64,000 nucleotides of DNA from an uncultured Algimonas sp. GTDB taxonomy: Bacteria; Pseudomonadota; Alphaproteobacteria; Caulobacterales; Maricaulaceae. Below, piece by piece: positions 9,501-16,555 of this stretch (position 1 is the stretch's first letter; each line of letters starts with the position of its first letter). The DNA lies in the NCBI RefSeq assembly GCF_947498175.1, contig NZ_CANMJB010000003.1, positions 248,001-312,000 of the forward strand, read 5' to 3'. Under the pieces are notes generated by a model, which ran no database searches, was not told where the DNA came from, and worked only from the letters and a program-made list of their open reading frames with translations. Both the position numbers and the translations under genes were made by a program.

Positions 9501-9926
9501 GAGGCAGTCATCGTGTCTCCGCGCTTCGGTCTTCGCAATACAATCATTGATTTCGATGATATTCGAGAAGAAGGCGGCGCTCTCGCTTTGGATATCGACC
9601 GCGACAAGTTCCATAGCACGCAAGCCAGGCTCGGCCTTGCTGTCGGATCGAAGCCGACATTGCAATACAGTTTTCAGCTCACGGGTGATTTCGTGGCGGA
9701 ACTCGAAGATCGCGATGACGACTTCACGGCAGGGTTCGCCGCAACGAACGGTTCCGTCAACGCTCTGTTTCCAATTGTCGCAACAGACCAAGATTGGTTC
9801 GAACTCGGCGCATCAGTCGGCTTCGATCTTGGTCAAACGCGGATCTCGCTTTCCGCCGATACGACGGTCGACCGCTCGGACATTGATGCCCAGTCCTATA
9901 GGGCAAGCGTAAGTTACACATTTTAA
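6540..9926 (+). CDS. Secreted trypsin-like serine protease autotransporter (type V secretion)
   Basis: A 1128-residue secreted protein. Signal peptide: MPTKKSHSKF followed by a hydrophobic run ending near LANA. A chymotrypsin-type protease follows, with the triad His77 (LFAAHCVN), Asp146 (EADIALAT) and Ser275 (SGDSGGP). A beta-helix-like passenger follows, including a repeat-like segment at about 600-640 (GSGTVQTP, AIAPGTMGGIGTLTIDG) typical of autotransporter passengers. The last ~270 residues form the outer-membrane barrel, ending in the aromatic-terminal strand SYTF. The gene is less GC-rich than its housekeeping neighbours. The likely role is extracellular or surface proteolysis, which fits with the peptide-uptake locus 2 kb downstream. 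Confidence 0.9.
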   Translation: MPTKKSHSKFLANGAATFVLASLIHAPLANAVVPNDNTNSEEIVDTEGGVNGVGMFFSGGSCTGTLINPRTVLFAAHCVNDRPENAYGSTRAAAFAFDVDALPGLLNWIQNGFASNPDLFVYNINRISYDPRSLDNPAARGFLEADIALATLDTPAANVPAWAMLFSALPVPDALTIESGTGYHVNITGYGRTGSGTTGSSTPVDFRRRAAENYIGALTSLNQRSEFLFGNGDRGLPQNLYITDFDDPNQNSGTDFNVHLDNALPNEGTTASGDSGGPLILDAANNAITDMDIVIGVLSGGSTFLNGQPGSSYGSTTLYQPLYAFYEYIAANNPYKYVGARAGDGNWEDQSHWVTNLDPNYYIIDENGAVVNGFPDVPEQGVNATDGDFGATCVQFDRSQPGNCRDMSTGEDFTTDNPPGPSDAQAATGVVEGAGTSSGLVEGLEASLPGDITLDDVINIASDGIVSEYRYQQRAVNLEVDSASVAQAAPSADLPAPTIDNGLAGATDFVPDNRNPDAAAGVNGRYFDVTLSADGTTTLNSTVTIDRLTVSGANAGLTIAPDGSLTSLMDVKQTAGLVSVGGTLSSVGDYLLMSGMLTGSGTVQTPFLTNVMGAIAPGTMGGIGTLTIDGSAVLASASTLIIDIGADGVNDRLFVTGDSSLGGRVVFAPNADVRAGNSYTFLTTGGTQAGTFETDQVSAILRSVLSYGENSVMARIEAGDYLDVIASNSSVQSGYAQLLDASRGADALDPLFAALDLATAETIQSTLQSWAPVSETTNRSLAKASLDFQANFHRGRMSRFNGGNWGGKVTVMGSPIMLASNADALSAVSGETLMAAANGGSIRQTANIPDDYEVFLSGAFIDGDAETLSTGQAANPEDDFDGWSVAAGIERKMSDLVSVGASLNYTTLDADSPVGNVADSDYFAGAVYGQLRSSVGMVLDGLVSLGSYGTETSRIVTAPGLGTNTLTSDDSSLAFTADLLVSRPIEMEAVIVSPRFGLRNTIIDFDDIREEGGALALDIDRDKFHSTQARLGLAVGSKPTLQYSFQLTGDFVAELEDRDDDFTAGFAATNGSVNALFPIVATDQDWFELGASVGFDLGQTRISLSADTTVDRSDIDAQSYRASVSYTF

Positions 9927-9946
9927 GTGACATCTTCGCGAACCCT

Positions 9947-9992
9947 GAAACGAAAGAAGAGGTGCTGGTCCGCTAGCGCCCCTCTTCGTTTC
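9947..9992 (+). terminator. Imperfect inverted repeat after the autotransporter gene
   Basis: GAAACGAA followed by a few extra bases and GAGG (9947-9962) pairs imperfectly with CCTCTTCGTTTC (9981-9992) just after the autotransporter stop. There is no T-run directly after it, so a Rho-independent terminator is only a possibility. Confidence 0.3.
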
Positions 9993-10006
9993 GCAGAAAG
10001 TTCGGC

Positions 10007-10450
10007 ATGAGTTTTTTTGCCACGCTGTCCACCCAAGCAGGGTTTATCATCACAGCGGTTCTTATCGCTTCCTGCGCGCGACTGCCCTCTGCCGATAGGT
10101 CCATTGATGTGTCTGTTCCACAAAATCGGACTGATATCGAAGTTATAGATCCTGAGTTGGAAAAGGAGGCCATAATCGAAGAAGATATTATCAATCAGAC
10201 TGTCTACTGGGCCGAGGAATTGAACTTACCTGTCTATAATGGTGAGAAAACACAGACGCGGACTTTGCGATTGCAAACGCGTGTAGTCGTCTATGAACGA
10301 CAGGGCCGGTATGGTCGCATTCACCCTGAACGGGATGAATGGGTCGATCTGTCATGTTTCAGTCGGACCGAGCCTGAACGACCCCTCGTGCAGCCACGCT
10401 ACGAGTCAGGTCCGGAGCCCATAACCCTCCCTGTACCGGACTCGGACTGA
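10007..10450 (+). CDS. Small predicted lipoprotein with an SH3-like C-terminal half
   Basis: A 147-residue protein. The N-terminus is a signal sequence ending in the lipobox IASC, so it is probably lipidated at Cys23 and exported. An acidic linker follows, then a segment (TRVVVYERQGRYGRIHP, EWVDLSCF) that reads like a bacterial SH3 fold: small beta strands with a WV near the end. It is separated by nine bases from the DUF6445 gene and probably co-transcribed with it. I do not recognise a named family. A cell-wall or surface binding role is possible but unproven. Confidence 0.65.
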   Translation: MSFFATLSTQAGFIITAVLIASCARLPSADRSIDVSVPQNRTDIEVIDPELEKEAIIEEDIINQTVYWAEELNLPVYNGEKTQTRTLRLQTRVVVYERQGRYGRIHPERDEWVDLSCFSRTEPERPLVQPRYESGPEPITLPVPDSD

Positions 10451-10459
10451 TACAGCGCG

Positions 10460-11065
10460 ATGCGCCCTGACTTCTTGATCATCGATGATTTCCTTTCGAA
10501 CCCTCTGGACGTTCGAAAGCAGGCTTTGCAACTCGATTACGACCCCGCACTTAAAAAAGGAAACTATCCGGGTCTGCTCTCGGCATCGCCACTCGGCGTA
10601 GAGCCGATCGAACAGACTGTGTCAGAGGTCATGGGGATAGATTTGGTGAACGCACCTGGTACGTCTCACGGACATTGCCGCCTCACGCTTGCAGGCGAAA
10701 AAGGGCGCAGCGGCGTTCATGTCGACCCCTGTTATTATTCAGGCATTCTGTACCTAAGCCTGCCGGAACATTGCCGCGGCGGCACGGACTTCTTCCGCCA
10801 TCGGCGAACCGGCCTCGAAGCCGTACCAGCTACGACGACAAAGTTAATGGCCAGCGGCTATTCGGATCCGAATCTTCTTATCGAGGACGTCGTCAACAAG
10901 GATACAAAACAACCAAGTAAGTGGGAGCGGACACTCAGAGCCCCGATGCGCTTCAATCGTCTTATTCTATTCAATCCCTGGATGTTTCACAATTCCGGCC
11001 CGGGTTTCGGACGGACACCGGAAACGGGACGATTGGTCTGCCTCTTGTTTTTCGCCGCGAAATGA
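10460..11065 (+). CDS. DUF6445 family protein, 2-oxoglutarate/Fe(II) oxygenase-like
   Basis: A 201-residue protein opening with FLIIDDFLSNPLDVRKQAL, the usual start of the DUF6445 family. GVHVDP supplies an HxD pair and MFHNSGPGFG a downstream His, the arrangement of metal ligands in Fe(II)/2-oxoglutarate oxygenases. Family members are commonly found beside TonB receptors and halogenase or SapC genes in Caulobacterales; here the TonB receptor lies 1 kb downstream, but no halogenase is seen. Any hydroxylation target is unknown. The ATG lacks a strong ribosome site, which suggests coupling to the lipoprotein upstream. Confidence 0.7.
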   Translation: MRPDFLIIDDFLSNPLDVRKQALQLDYDPALKKGNYPGLLSASPLGVEPIEQTVSEVMGIDLVNAPGTSHGHCRLTLAGEKGRSGVHVDPCYYSGILYLSLPEHCRGGTDFFRHRRTGLEAVPATTTKLMASGYSDPNLLIEDVVNKDTKQPSKWERTLRAPMRFNRLILFNPWMFHNSGPGFGRTPETGRLVCLLFFAAK

Positions 11066-11085
11066 CAGCACATGGCGGCTATCCG

Positions 11086-12000
11086 TCAGGATTCCCGAAC
11101 CGGCATGACCGAATTTTTCAGTAACGTCCAAATCGTCTGCGCGATCGGGTTCTTGTTGCGGGACGAGCGGTAAATGCAAATCGTGACAGAAGTCGAATAG
11201 TTCTCGCTCATCTTCACGAGACCATAGTCCGAAGCCGTTCCAGGCGCGACGGTTTCCGGCAAAAATGCCAGACCGAGGCCGTGTTGTGCGGCCGTAAAGA
11301 CACTTTCAGCCAGTGAAGCTCGGTAAACAGGTTTAAGCCTTTTTCTAAATGGCGCGCGCGACAGGCAATGATCCACGACGCGAGCCATATAAGTTGCCGG
11401 AGCATAATCCAGATAATCGATATCACGTCCGATAGACCTTTCCAATTCCGGGTCTTGTAGGGACAGGCTCTGATACGGATGTATCCAGTGTCGGCTAAGT
11501 TCGAGTTTCGGGAAATCGTTATGGTCGATCCCCATCGGAACGGATGGATGGTCGTAGCAGATAAAGAAGTCGCTATTGCCGTTGGCTAAGCTAATCAGGT
11601 AATCTTCAACCGACCGCAGATCTGCGATAATGGATGCGGAAAAGTGATCGGTTTGCTCCTGCAAGCGGGATATAAGTGAAGGCACATAGCTCAGTGTCAG
11701 CGTATGGAGGCTGGCAATCGTGACGCTTCTGTCGCCGAGCCGCGCCAGTTCGCTGGTCATGGCCTGCGCTTCGTAGGCTTTCGCGACAACTTGGCGGGCA
11801 GTCGGCATGAAGACTTCTCCCGCCGAAGTCAGCCGGATAGGATGGCTCGAACGGTCGAACAGTTCGGCCCCAAGCCACGTTTCCAGCGATTGTATGCGTC
11901 GGCTGAGAGCGGACTGTGTGATGAATCTTTCAGCAGATGCCCGGGCAAAGTGTCCCTTTTCTGCAACAGTGATAAAATCCTCAACCCACTTAAGCTCCAA
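11086..12000 (-). CDS. LysR-family transcriptional regulator
   Basis: A LysR regulator of about 304 residues: N-terminal winged helix-turn-helix (ELKWVEDFITVAEKGHF, TQSALSRRIQSLE) and a C-terminal effector-binding domain. An ATG at 12048 would add 16 residues; I prefer the TTG at 11998-12000 because GAAAAGG lies 8 bases before it and the product then starts at the usual LysR N-terminus. That also frees the palindrome CAATGCATTG at 12015-12024 as regulatory DNA. The gene is divergent from the TonB receptor and peptidase genes, the usual geometry for a LysR regulator and its target. Confidence 0.88.
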   Translation of the reverse strand: MELKWVEDFITVAEKGHFARASAERFITQSALSRRIQSLETWLGAELFDRSSHPIRLTSAGEVFMPTARQVVAKAYEAQAMTSELARLGDRSVTIASLHTLTLSYVPSLISRLQEQTDHFSASIIADLRSVEDYLISLANGNSDFFICYDHPSVPMGIDHNDFPKLELSRHWIHPYQSLSLQDPELERSIGRDIDYLDYAPATYMARVVDHCLSRAPFRKRLKPVYRASLAESVFTAAQHGLGLAFLPETVAPGTASDYGLVKMSENYSTSVTICIYRSSRNKNPIAQTIWTLLKNSVMPVRES

Positions 12001-12014
12001 AACAAACGCCTTTT

Positions 12015-12038
12015 CAATGCATTGCGATTTATGCATTG
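12015..12038. promoter_or_regulatory. Palindrome and direct repeat between the LysR gene and the TonB receptor
   Basis: CAATGCATTG at 12015-12024 is a perfect 10-base palindrome. Its right part, ATGCATTG, recurs at 12031-12038, 14 bases on. The site sits in the 121-base divergent intergenic region and is a good candidate LysR binding site. No TTC-N7-GAA-type box was evident. Confidence 0.45.
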
Positions 12039-12121
12039 GCTGTCGCACATTATGAACTGGAATGCAAAACCCGCCCCCGTCTTACAGGCCGTTAATCAAT
12101 ATGAGAATGGGGGAGAAAGCC

Positions 12122-15100
12122 ATGCACTCTGATATCAAGTTGAGTAAGCTGCTGGCCTGTGCGGGAATGACGGCTCTTATGTTGGCTGTGGAGACGCAGT
12201 TCGCCTACGCGCAAGCGCCGGATCCCGAGATTGCGCCGACTGAAGACGAGATCGTGGTCACGGGCTCGCGTATCAGGCGTGACAGCAATGCCAGCTCGGC
12301 TGTACCGTTACAGGTTTTCAGCAGCGTGGCTTTCGACGAGATCGGCACGACCGATCTGGCCGAAGCGCTGGTCGAGATTCCGGGCGTGTCGGAAAGCATC
12401 TCGCCGGAAAACAGCAACAACCTCATCCAGACGTCTGGGCTTTCGACAGTCAGTTTGCGCCGTCTCGGCGACGACCGGACGCTCGTCTTGATCAATGGCA
12501 AACGCGCCGTGTCGAACTCTGGCAATTCGGACCGGGTTAGCGTTTCAACCATTCCAGCGGGGCTCGTGGAGCGCACGGAGATCACGACGGGTGGCGCATC
12601 CGCCATTTACGGGTCAGACGCTATCGCTGGTGTTGCGAACTTTCTGATCGAGGATGATTTCGAGGGCGGTCTTGTCCAGATGCGATACGAGACGCCAGAA
12701 GCTTCTGGCGGCGAGGAATTCCGTATTGAAGGCCAATATGGCCTGAGGTTCAACCAGGATCGCGGCTATATCATGGTGGCGGCCGACTACGACGAACGTC
12801 AGATGATCCGCGCGGATAGCACGCGGCCGCTCTCCGTCGCCAACATCAGTTTCGACGATCCGTCTTTTGCGGCCAATGACTTCTTTGCGGACCAGCCAAA
12901 CCAGCCAGGTTGTCGCCCTTTGCCGGAGGGCAATGATTTTCACTGTTTCCTCGGCAATCGCAGCTCCTTTACACCTGGTGGCGTTTTCGAAGGCGGGGAT
13001 GCCTGGTTCGTTGATGGGCGCTGGTTCAATGACCAGTCGCTACAACCAGCAGACAGAGCCGGCAATCCCGACGCACCCAATTCTGACTTCTTTAGCGATG
13101 TGGATGGTTTTGACTTCCGGACAGGTCGGACCTTGCGAGGTTCCCGCGACATCTACAATGTCGGCACTTATATCGAATATGATTTTACGAGTGCCATGAC
13201 GGGTTCTCTGTTGGCTCTCTACAATCAAGTTGATACGGTCACGGCGGGCGGGTTCGAAACACTGAACAACTCGGATTCCTTCGGAGACGGCCAGACTTTG
13301 GGGAATATAGCGGCAAATCATCCCTTTATTCCCCCTGAAGTCGAAGAAACGCGTTCTGGCAGTGTTTCTTTTGGCAGGCGTCTAGTCGAGTTAGGGGAAC
13401 AACAGCGGATCAATGACCGAGAGACTATTCGTCTGATCGGAGACTTGGGGGGCACGTTCGACAACGGCTTCAATTGGGAAATTTACGGCACGTTCGGCCA
13501 TTTCGAGCAGAATCAGACCAACCCGAACGAGTACAACATTCAAAAAGCCCAATTCGCACTCGACATTGAAGCCGACGGCAATGGCGGCTTCCAGTGTGTC
13601 AATGTTGCCGCACGGGCAGATGGTTGCGTTCCCCTCAACCCTTTCGGTGCAGGGACAATCACACAGGCAGCGGCAGACTATATCCGTTATAACGGCTCCG
13701 CCTCCCAGTCCCGCACACAGTATTCGGCCGGCGGTTATGTGTCGGGCGACGTCATGGAATTCCGCGACCGGGATATTCAAGGCGTTTTCGGTGTTGAATT
13801 CCGCCGCGAAGAACAAGAGACTAATGGTGATCCCGATGGAGATTTGATCGGCGGCCTAGATGGCGATCCGGCGACCCCGGATGTGGATGTCACTACATTG
13901 GCTACGTTCCCGGATCTGAAGGCCAGTTTCGATGTCATCGAAGCTTTCGCAGAAGTCGATATACCATTGACCGACGATTTGAGTCTTCAGGCTGCTGGTC
14001 GGATTGGAGACTACACCACTGTCGGCGCCATCACGAGCTACAACATTGGTACAGTTTGGCGGCCGAGCGAGCAATTTGCTATCCGCGGACAGTATTCACG
14101 CTCGCAACGGGCGCCGAACCTGACAGAGTTCTTTTCGCTGCCGCGCCCCGATTCCGACCCTCTGTTCGATCCTTGCGAGGGCTTGTTGCCAAACGGCGCT
14201 TATGAAGGCAGCCGGAGCTTCAGGACCGATCTGGGTCCGATCGATCCGGCCGTTGTATCCGCTAACTGTCTGACTGAACCCGGCGTCCTAGCCTATTTTG
14301 CAAATCCTGAAAATGTGGATGGAGACGGAAATGTGCTCGCCTTCGACGCACCGGGTGCCGTCCAAGGTCCAAACGCAGGCAATCCCAACCTGCAGGAAGA
14401 AACGGCAGACACATTCACGGTCGGCGCGATTTTCCAACCAGCATTTGTCGAAAACCTGACCTTTATTGTCGACTATTATAAAATCGACATCAGCGATGCA
14501 ATTACATCGGTCACGACGCAGAATACAGTAGATCTATGTTATGCCTCGGCAGGTTTCCCCGACAATAGGTTCTGCAATGTCATAACAAGGAACCCGGTTG
14601 ACGGAGCAGTGGAGGAAGTCATCAACTTCCAGGAAAACCTCAACAACGAGCTCGTCGAAGGTGTGGACGCTTCGCTTGATTACAATTTCGACGTTGGGGC
14701 TGTGCCGGGCCGTTGGGATCTGGATCTGCGCTACACACATTATTTCAAACAGGAAGTCGTGTTCGAGGGCCTTGGCGGCGTTGAATTACTGAGCACGAAC
14801 CTTGGTGAAATAAACAATGCCCGGAACGAGTTCAGAGCTTCCCTGGGCTGGCGGAATGACGGACTCCGCCTTCGTTATACGATGGTGTTCGAGGAGGGCG
14901 GAGTCGACGACCTCGTGAATGATCCCGCATATTTCAATGAGCGATATTTCGAGTTGGGAGACGAAACATTCCACCGCATCTTTGCATCCTATACCTTCGG
15001 TGAGGACGATAGATTCCGGGTCTTTGGCGGTGTGAACAACATCTTCGACAATTTCGGTCCGTTGGTGCCGAGCGGTCTCGATAATGGCAGCTCGCTGAAC

Positions 15101-15166
15101 ATCGTCAGCGATTTGAACAGGCTTGCAGGGCGTGAGTTCTATGCCGGAGCCCGCGTGCTGTTCTAG
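12122..15166 (+). CDS. TonB-dependent outer-membrane receptor
   Basis: A receptor of about 1014 residues for energised uptake across the outer membrane. The start at 12122 (MHSDIKLSKLLACAG) has GGGGGAG six bases upstream; earlier in-frame ATGs lack this. A signal peptide ending in AYAQA is followed by DEIVVTGSRIRR, typical of the plug start. The plug (NLIQTSGLSTVSLRRLG, GGASAIYGSDAIAGVANFL) and the large barrel end in FYAGARVLF with the terminal Phe. The length and the asymmetric loops resemble Caulobacterales receptors for peptides or sugars. The two peptidase genes downstream point to peptides. Confidence 0.93.
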   Translation: MHSDIKLSKLLACAGMTALMLAVETQFAYAQAPDPEIAPTEDEIVVTGSRIRRDSNASSAVPLQVFSSVAFDEIGTTDLAEALVEIPGVSESISPENSNNLIQTSGLSTVSLRRLGDDRTLVLINGKRAVSNSGNSDRVSVSTIPAGLVERTEITTGGASAIYGSDAIAGVANFLIEDDFEGGLVQMRYETPEASGGEEFRIEGQYGLRFNQDRGYIMVAADYDERQMIRADSTRPLSVANISFDDPSFAANDFFADQPNQPGCRPLPEGNDFHCFLGNRSSFTPGGVFEGGDAWFVDGRWFNDQSLQPADRAGNPDAPNSDFFSDVDGFDFRTGRTLRGSRDIYNVGTYIEYDFTSAMTGSLLALYNQVDTVTAGGFETLNNSDSFGDGQTLGNIAANHPFIPPEVEETRSGSVSFGRRLVELGEQQRINDRETIRLIGDLGGTFDNGFNWEIYGTFGHFEQNQTNPNEYNIQKAQFALDIEADGNGGFQCVNVAARADGCVPLNPFGAGTITQAAADYIRYNGSASQSRTQYSAGGYVSGDVMEFRDRDIQGVFGVEFRREEQETNGDPDGDLIGGLDGDPATPDVDVTTLATFPDLKASFDVIEAFAEVDIPLTDDLSLQAAGRIGDYTTVGAITSYNIGTVWRPSEQFAIRGQYSRSQRAPNLTEFFSLPRPDSDPLFDPCEGLLPNGAYEGSRSFRTDLGPIDPAVVSANCLTEPGVLAYFANPENVDGDGNVLAFDAPGAVQGPNAGNPNLQEETADTFTVGAIFQPAFVENLTFIVDYYKIDISDAITSVTTQNTVDLCYASAGFPDNRFCNVITRNPVDGAVEEVINFQENLNNELVEGVDASLDYNFDVGAVPGRWDLDLRYTHYFKQEVVFEGLGGVELLSTNLGEINNARNEFRASLGWRNDGLRLRYTMVFEEGGVDDLVNDPAYFNERYFELGDETFHRIFASYTFGEDDRFRVFGGVNNIFDNFGPLVPSGLDNGSSLNIVSDLNRLAGREFYAGARVLF

Positions 15167-15175
15167 AGCTGGCTG

Positions 15176-15200
15176 GAAGCGCCCCTATGGGCGCTTCTTT
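15176..15200 (+). terminator. Hairpin between the TonB receptor and the M20 peptidase gene
   Basis: GAAGCGCCC (15176-15184), loop CTAT, GGGCGCTTC (15189-15197), then TTT: a perfect 9-base stem 10 bases after the receptor stop. The short T-run suggests partial termination, which would make the peptidase genes less expressed than the receptor. Confidence 0.6.
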
Positions 15201-15218
15201 CTGCGTGAGGGGGCGGCC

Positions 15219-16538
15219 ATGACGTTGCGTATAGTAATAGGCGGAGCGGCATTGGCCACTTCCATCTTGGCAGGATGCCAAACCAGTGCCGATACGAAAA
15301 TCCCGCCGAAACCTTCCGATCTGGGCGTTTTACCGTCTGCGCTCTTGACGGCGCAGAGTCTGCATAGCCGAGACGATGTCCGGCGTGCCTTCCGCCAGAT
15401 CGAAGCGGACCGCGCACGCAACAATCGGGAGATGATCGAGCTTAACGAGATCCCCGCGCCGCCTTTTGGCGAAGCGCAGCGGGCGGCACGGCTTGCAGCC
15501 ATGTTTCGAGAGCTGTCCTTGGACGTCAGCCTCGACGACGTCGGCAATGTGATCGCACGCCGACCGGGCTGGACGGGTGCGGAAACAGTCGTGCTCGGTG
15601 CCCATATCGATACGGTCTTTCCGATCGAAACGGACGTGACGGTGCGCCGCGACGGCGATCTGTTCATCGCACCCGGCATTGGCGACAATACGCGTGGGCT
15701 CATCGCCTTGCTCAGCCTGGCACGCGCCATGGATGCGGGCGGCATCGAGACCGAAGACGATGTGATATTCGCCGGATTGATCGGCGAGGAAGGGCTGGGC
15801 GACCTGAAAGGCGTCAAGCATCTCTATCGCGATGGGGCCGACCATCCGGATAGTTTCATCGCGATCGACGGCGGCCGACTCGACGGATTGGTCCACGGGG
15901 CAGTCGGATCGAACCGCTACCGGATCACCTATCAAGGGCCGGGCGGCCACAGCTGGGGTCATTTCGGGCGCGCCAATCCCCATCACGCACTGGCGCGGGC
16001 CATCGAGACTTTCGCGCAGACGGCCTTGCCGGTCACGGAGACCGGGCCGAAGAGCAGCTTCAGTGTCGGGCGGATCGGCGGCGGAACGTCGATCAATTCC
16101 ATCGCCTATGAAAGCTGGATGGAGGTCGATATGCGGTCCGGCAATATCGGGAAGCTCGGCGAGCTGGACGCCGTCTTTCGCGCAGCCGTACAGCAAGGGT
16201 TGGCGGTTGAGAACGAAACCCGCACGCGCGGCCCCGAACTGAATGTCGAGATCGACCAGGTCGGCGAGCGTCCGGCCGGGCTGCTGCCACTGGACATGCC
16301 GATCGTCCAGAATGCAATGGCGGCGATGCGCGTCATGGGTGTCGAGCCTGAACCAGGCATTTCCTCGACCGACTCCAACATCCCGATCTCGATGGGCTTG
16401 CCGGCCGTGACCATTGCGCGCGGCGGACGATCGTCCGGCGCTCATTCTCTCGACGAGACCTGGGAGGATGTGGATGCGCATCTCGGCGTTCAGCAGGCGC
16501 TATTGTTGACGTTGATGGAAGCCGGAATCGCCAACTAG
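15219..16538 (+). CDS. M20-family metallopeptidase, lipoprotein
   Basis: A zinc peptidase of about 439 residues. The start at 15219 has GTGAGG upstream and gives a lipoprotein signal MTLRIVIGG...ILAGC; longer frames overlap the receptor. Metal and catalytic motifs: GAHIDTVFP (His129, Asp131), GIGDNTRG, GEEGLGD (Glu190/191), a dimerisation-domain segment GGHSWGHFG, and a terminal GAHSLDETW His. M20 enzymes cleave small peptides or acylated amino acids. It lies between the TonB receptor and an S9 peptidase, so it probably trims imported peptides in the periplasm. Confidence 0.88.
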   Translation: MTLRIVIGGAALATSILAGCQTSADTKIPPKPSDLGVLPSALLTAQSLHSRDDVRRAFRQIEADRARNNREMIELNEIPAPPFGEAQRAARLAAMFRELSLDVSLDDVGNVIARRPGWTGAETVVLGAHIDTVFPIETDVTVRRDGDLFIAPGIGDNTRGLIALLSLARAMDAGGIETEDDVIFAGLIGEEGLGDLKGVKHLYRDGADHPDSFIAIDGGRLDGLVHGAVGSNRYRITYQGPGGHSWGHFGRANPHHALARAIETFAQTALPVTETGPKSSFSVGRIGGGTSINSIAYESWMEVDMRSGNIGKLGELDAVFRAAVQQGLAVENETRTRGPELNVEIDQVGERPAGLLPLDMPIVQNAMAAMRVMGVEPEPGISSTDSNIPISMGLPAVTIARGGRSSGAHSLDETWEDVDAHLGVQQALLLTLMEAGIAN

Positions 16539-16555
16539 ATTTCAAGGGATCTGAC

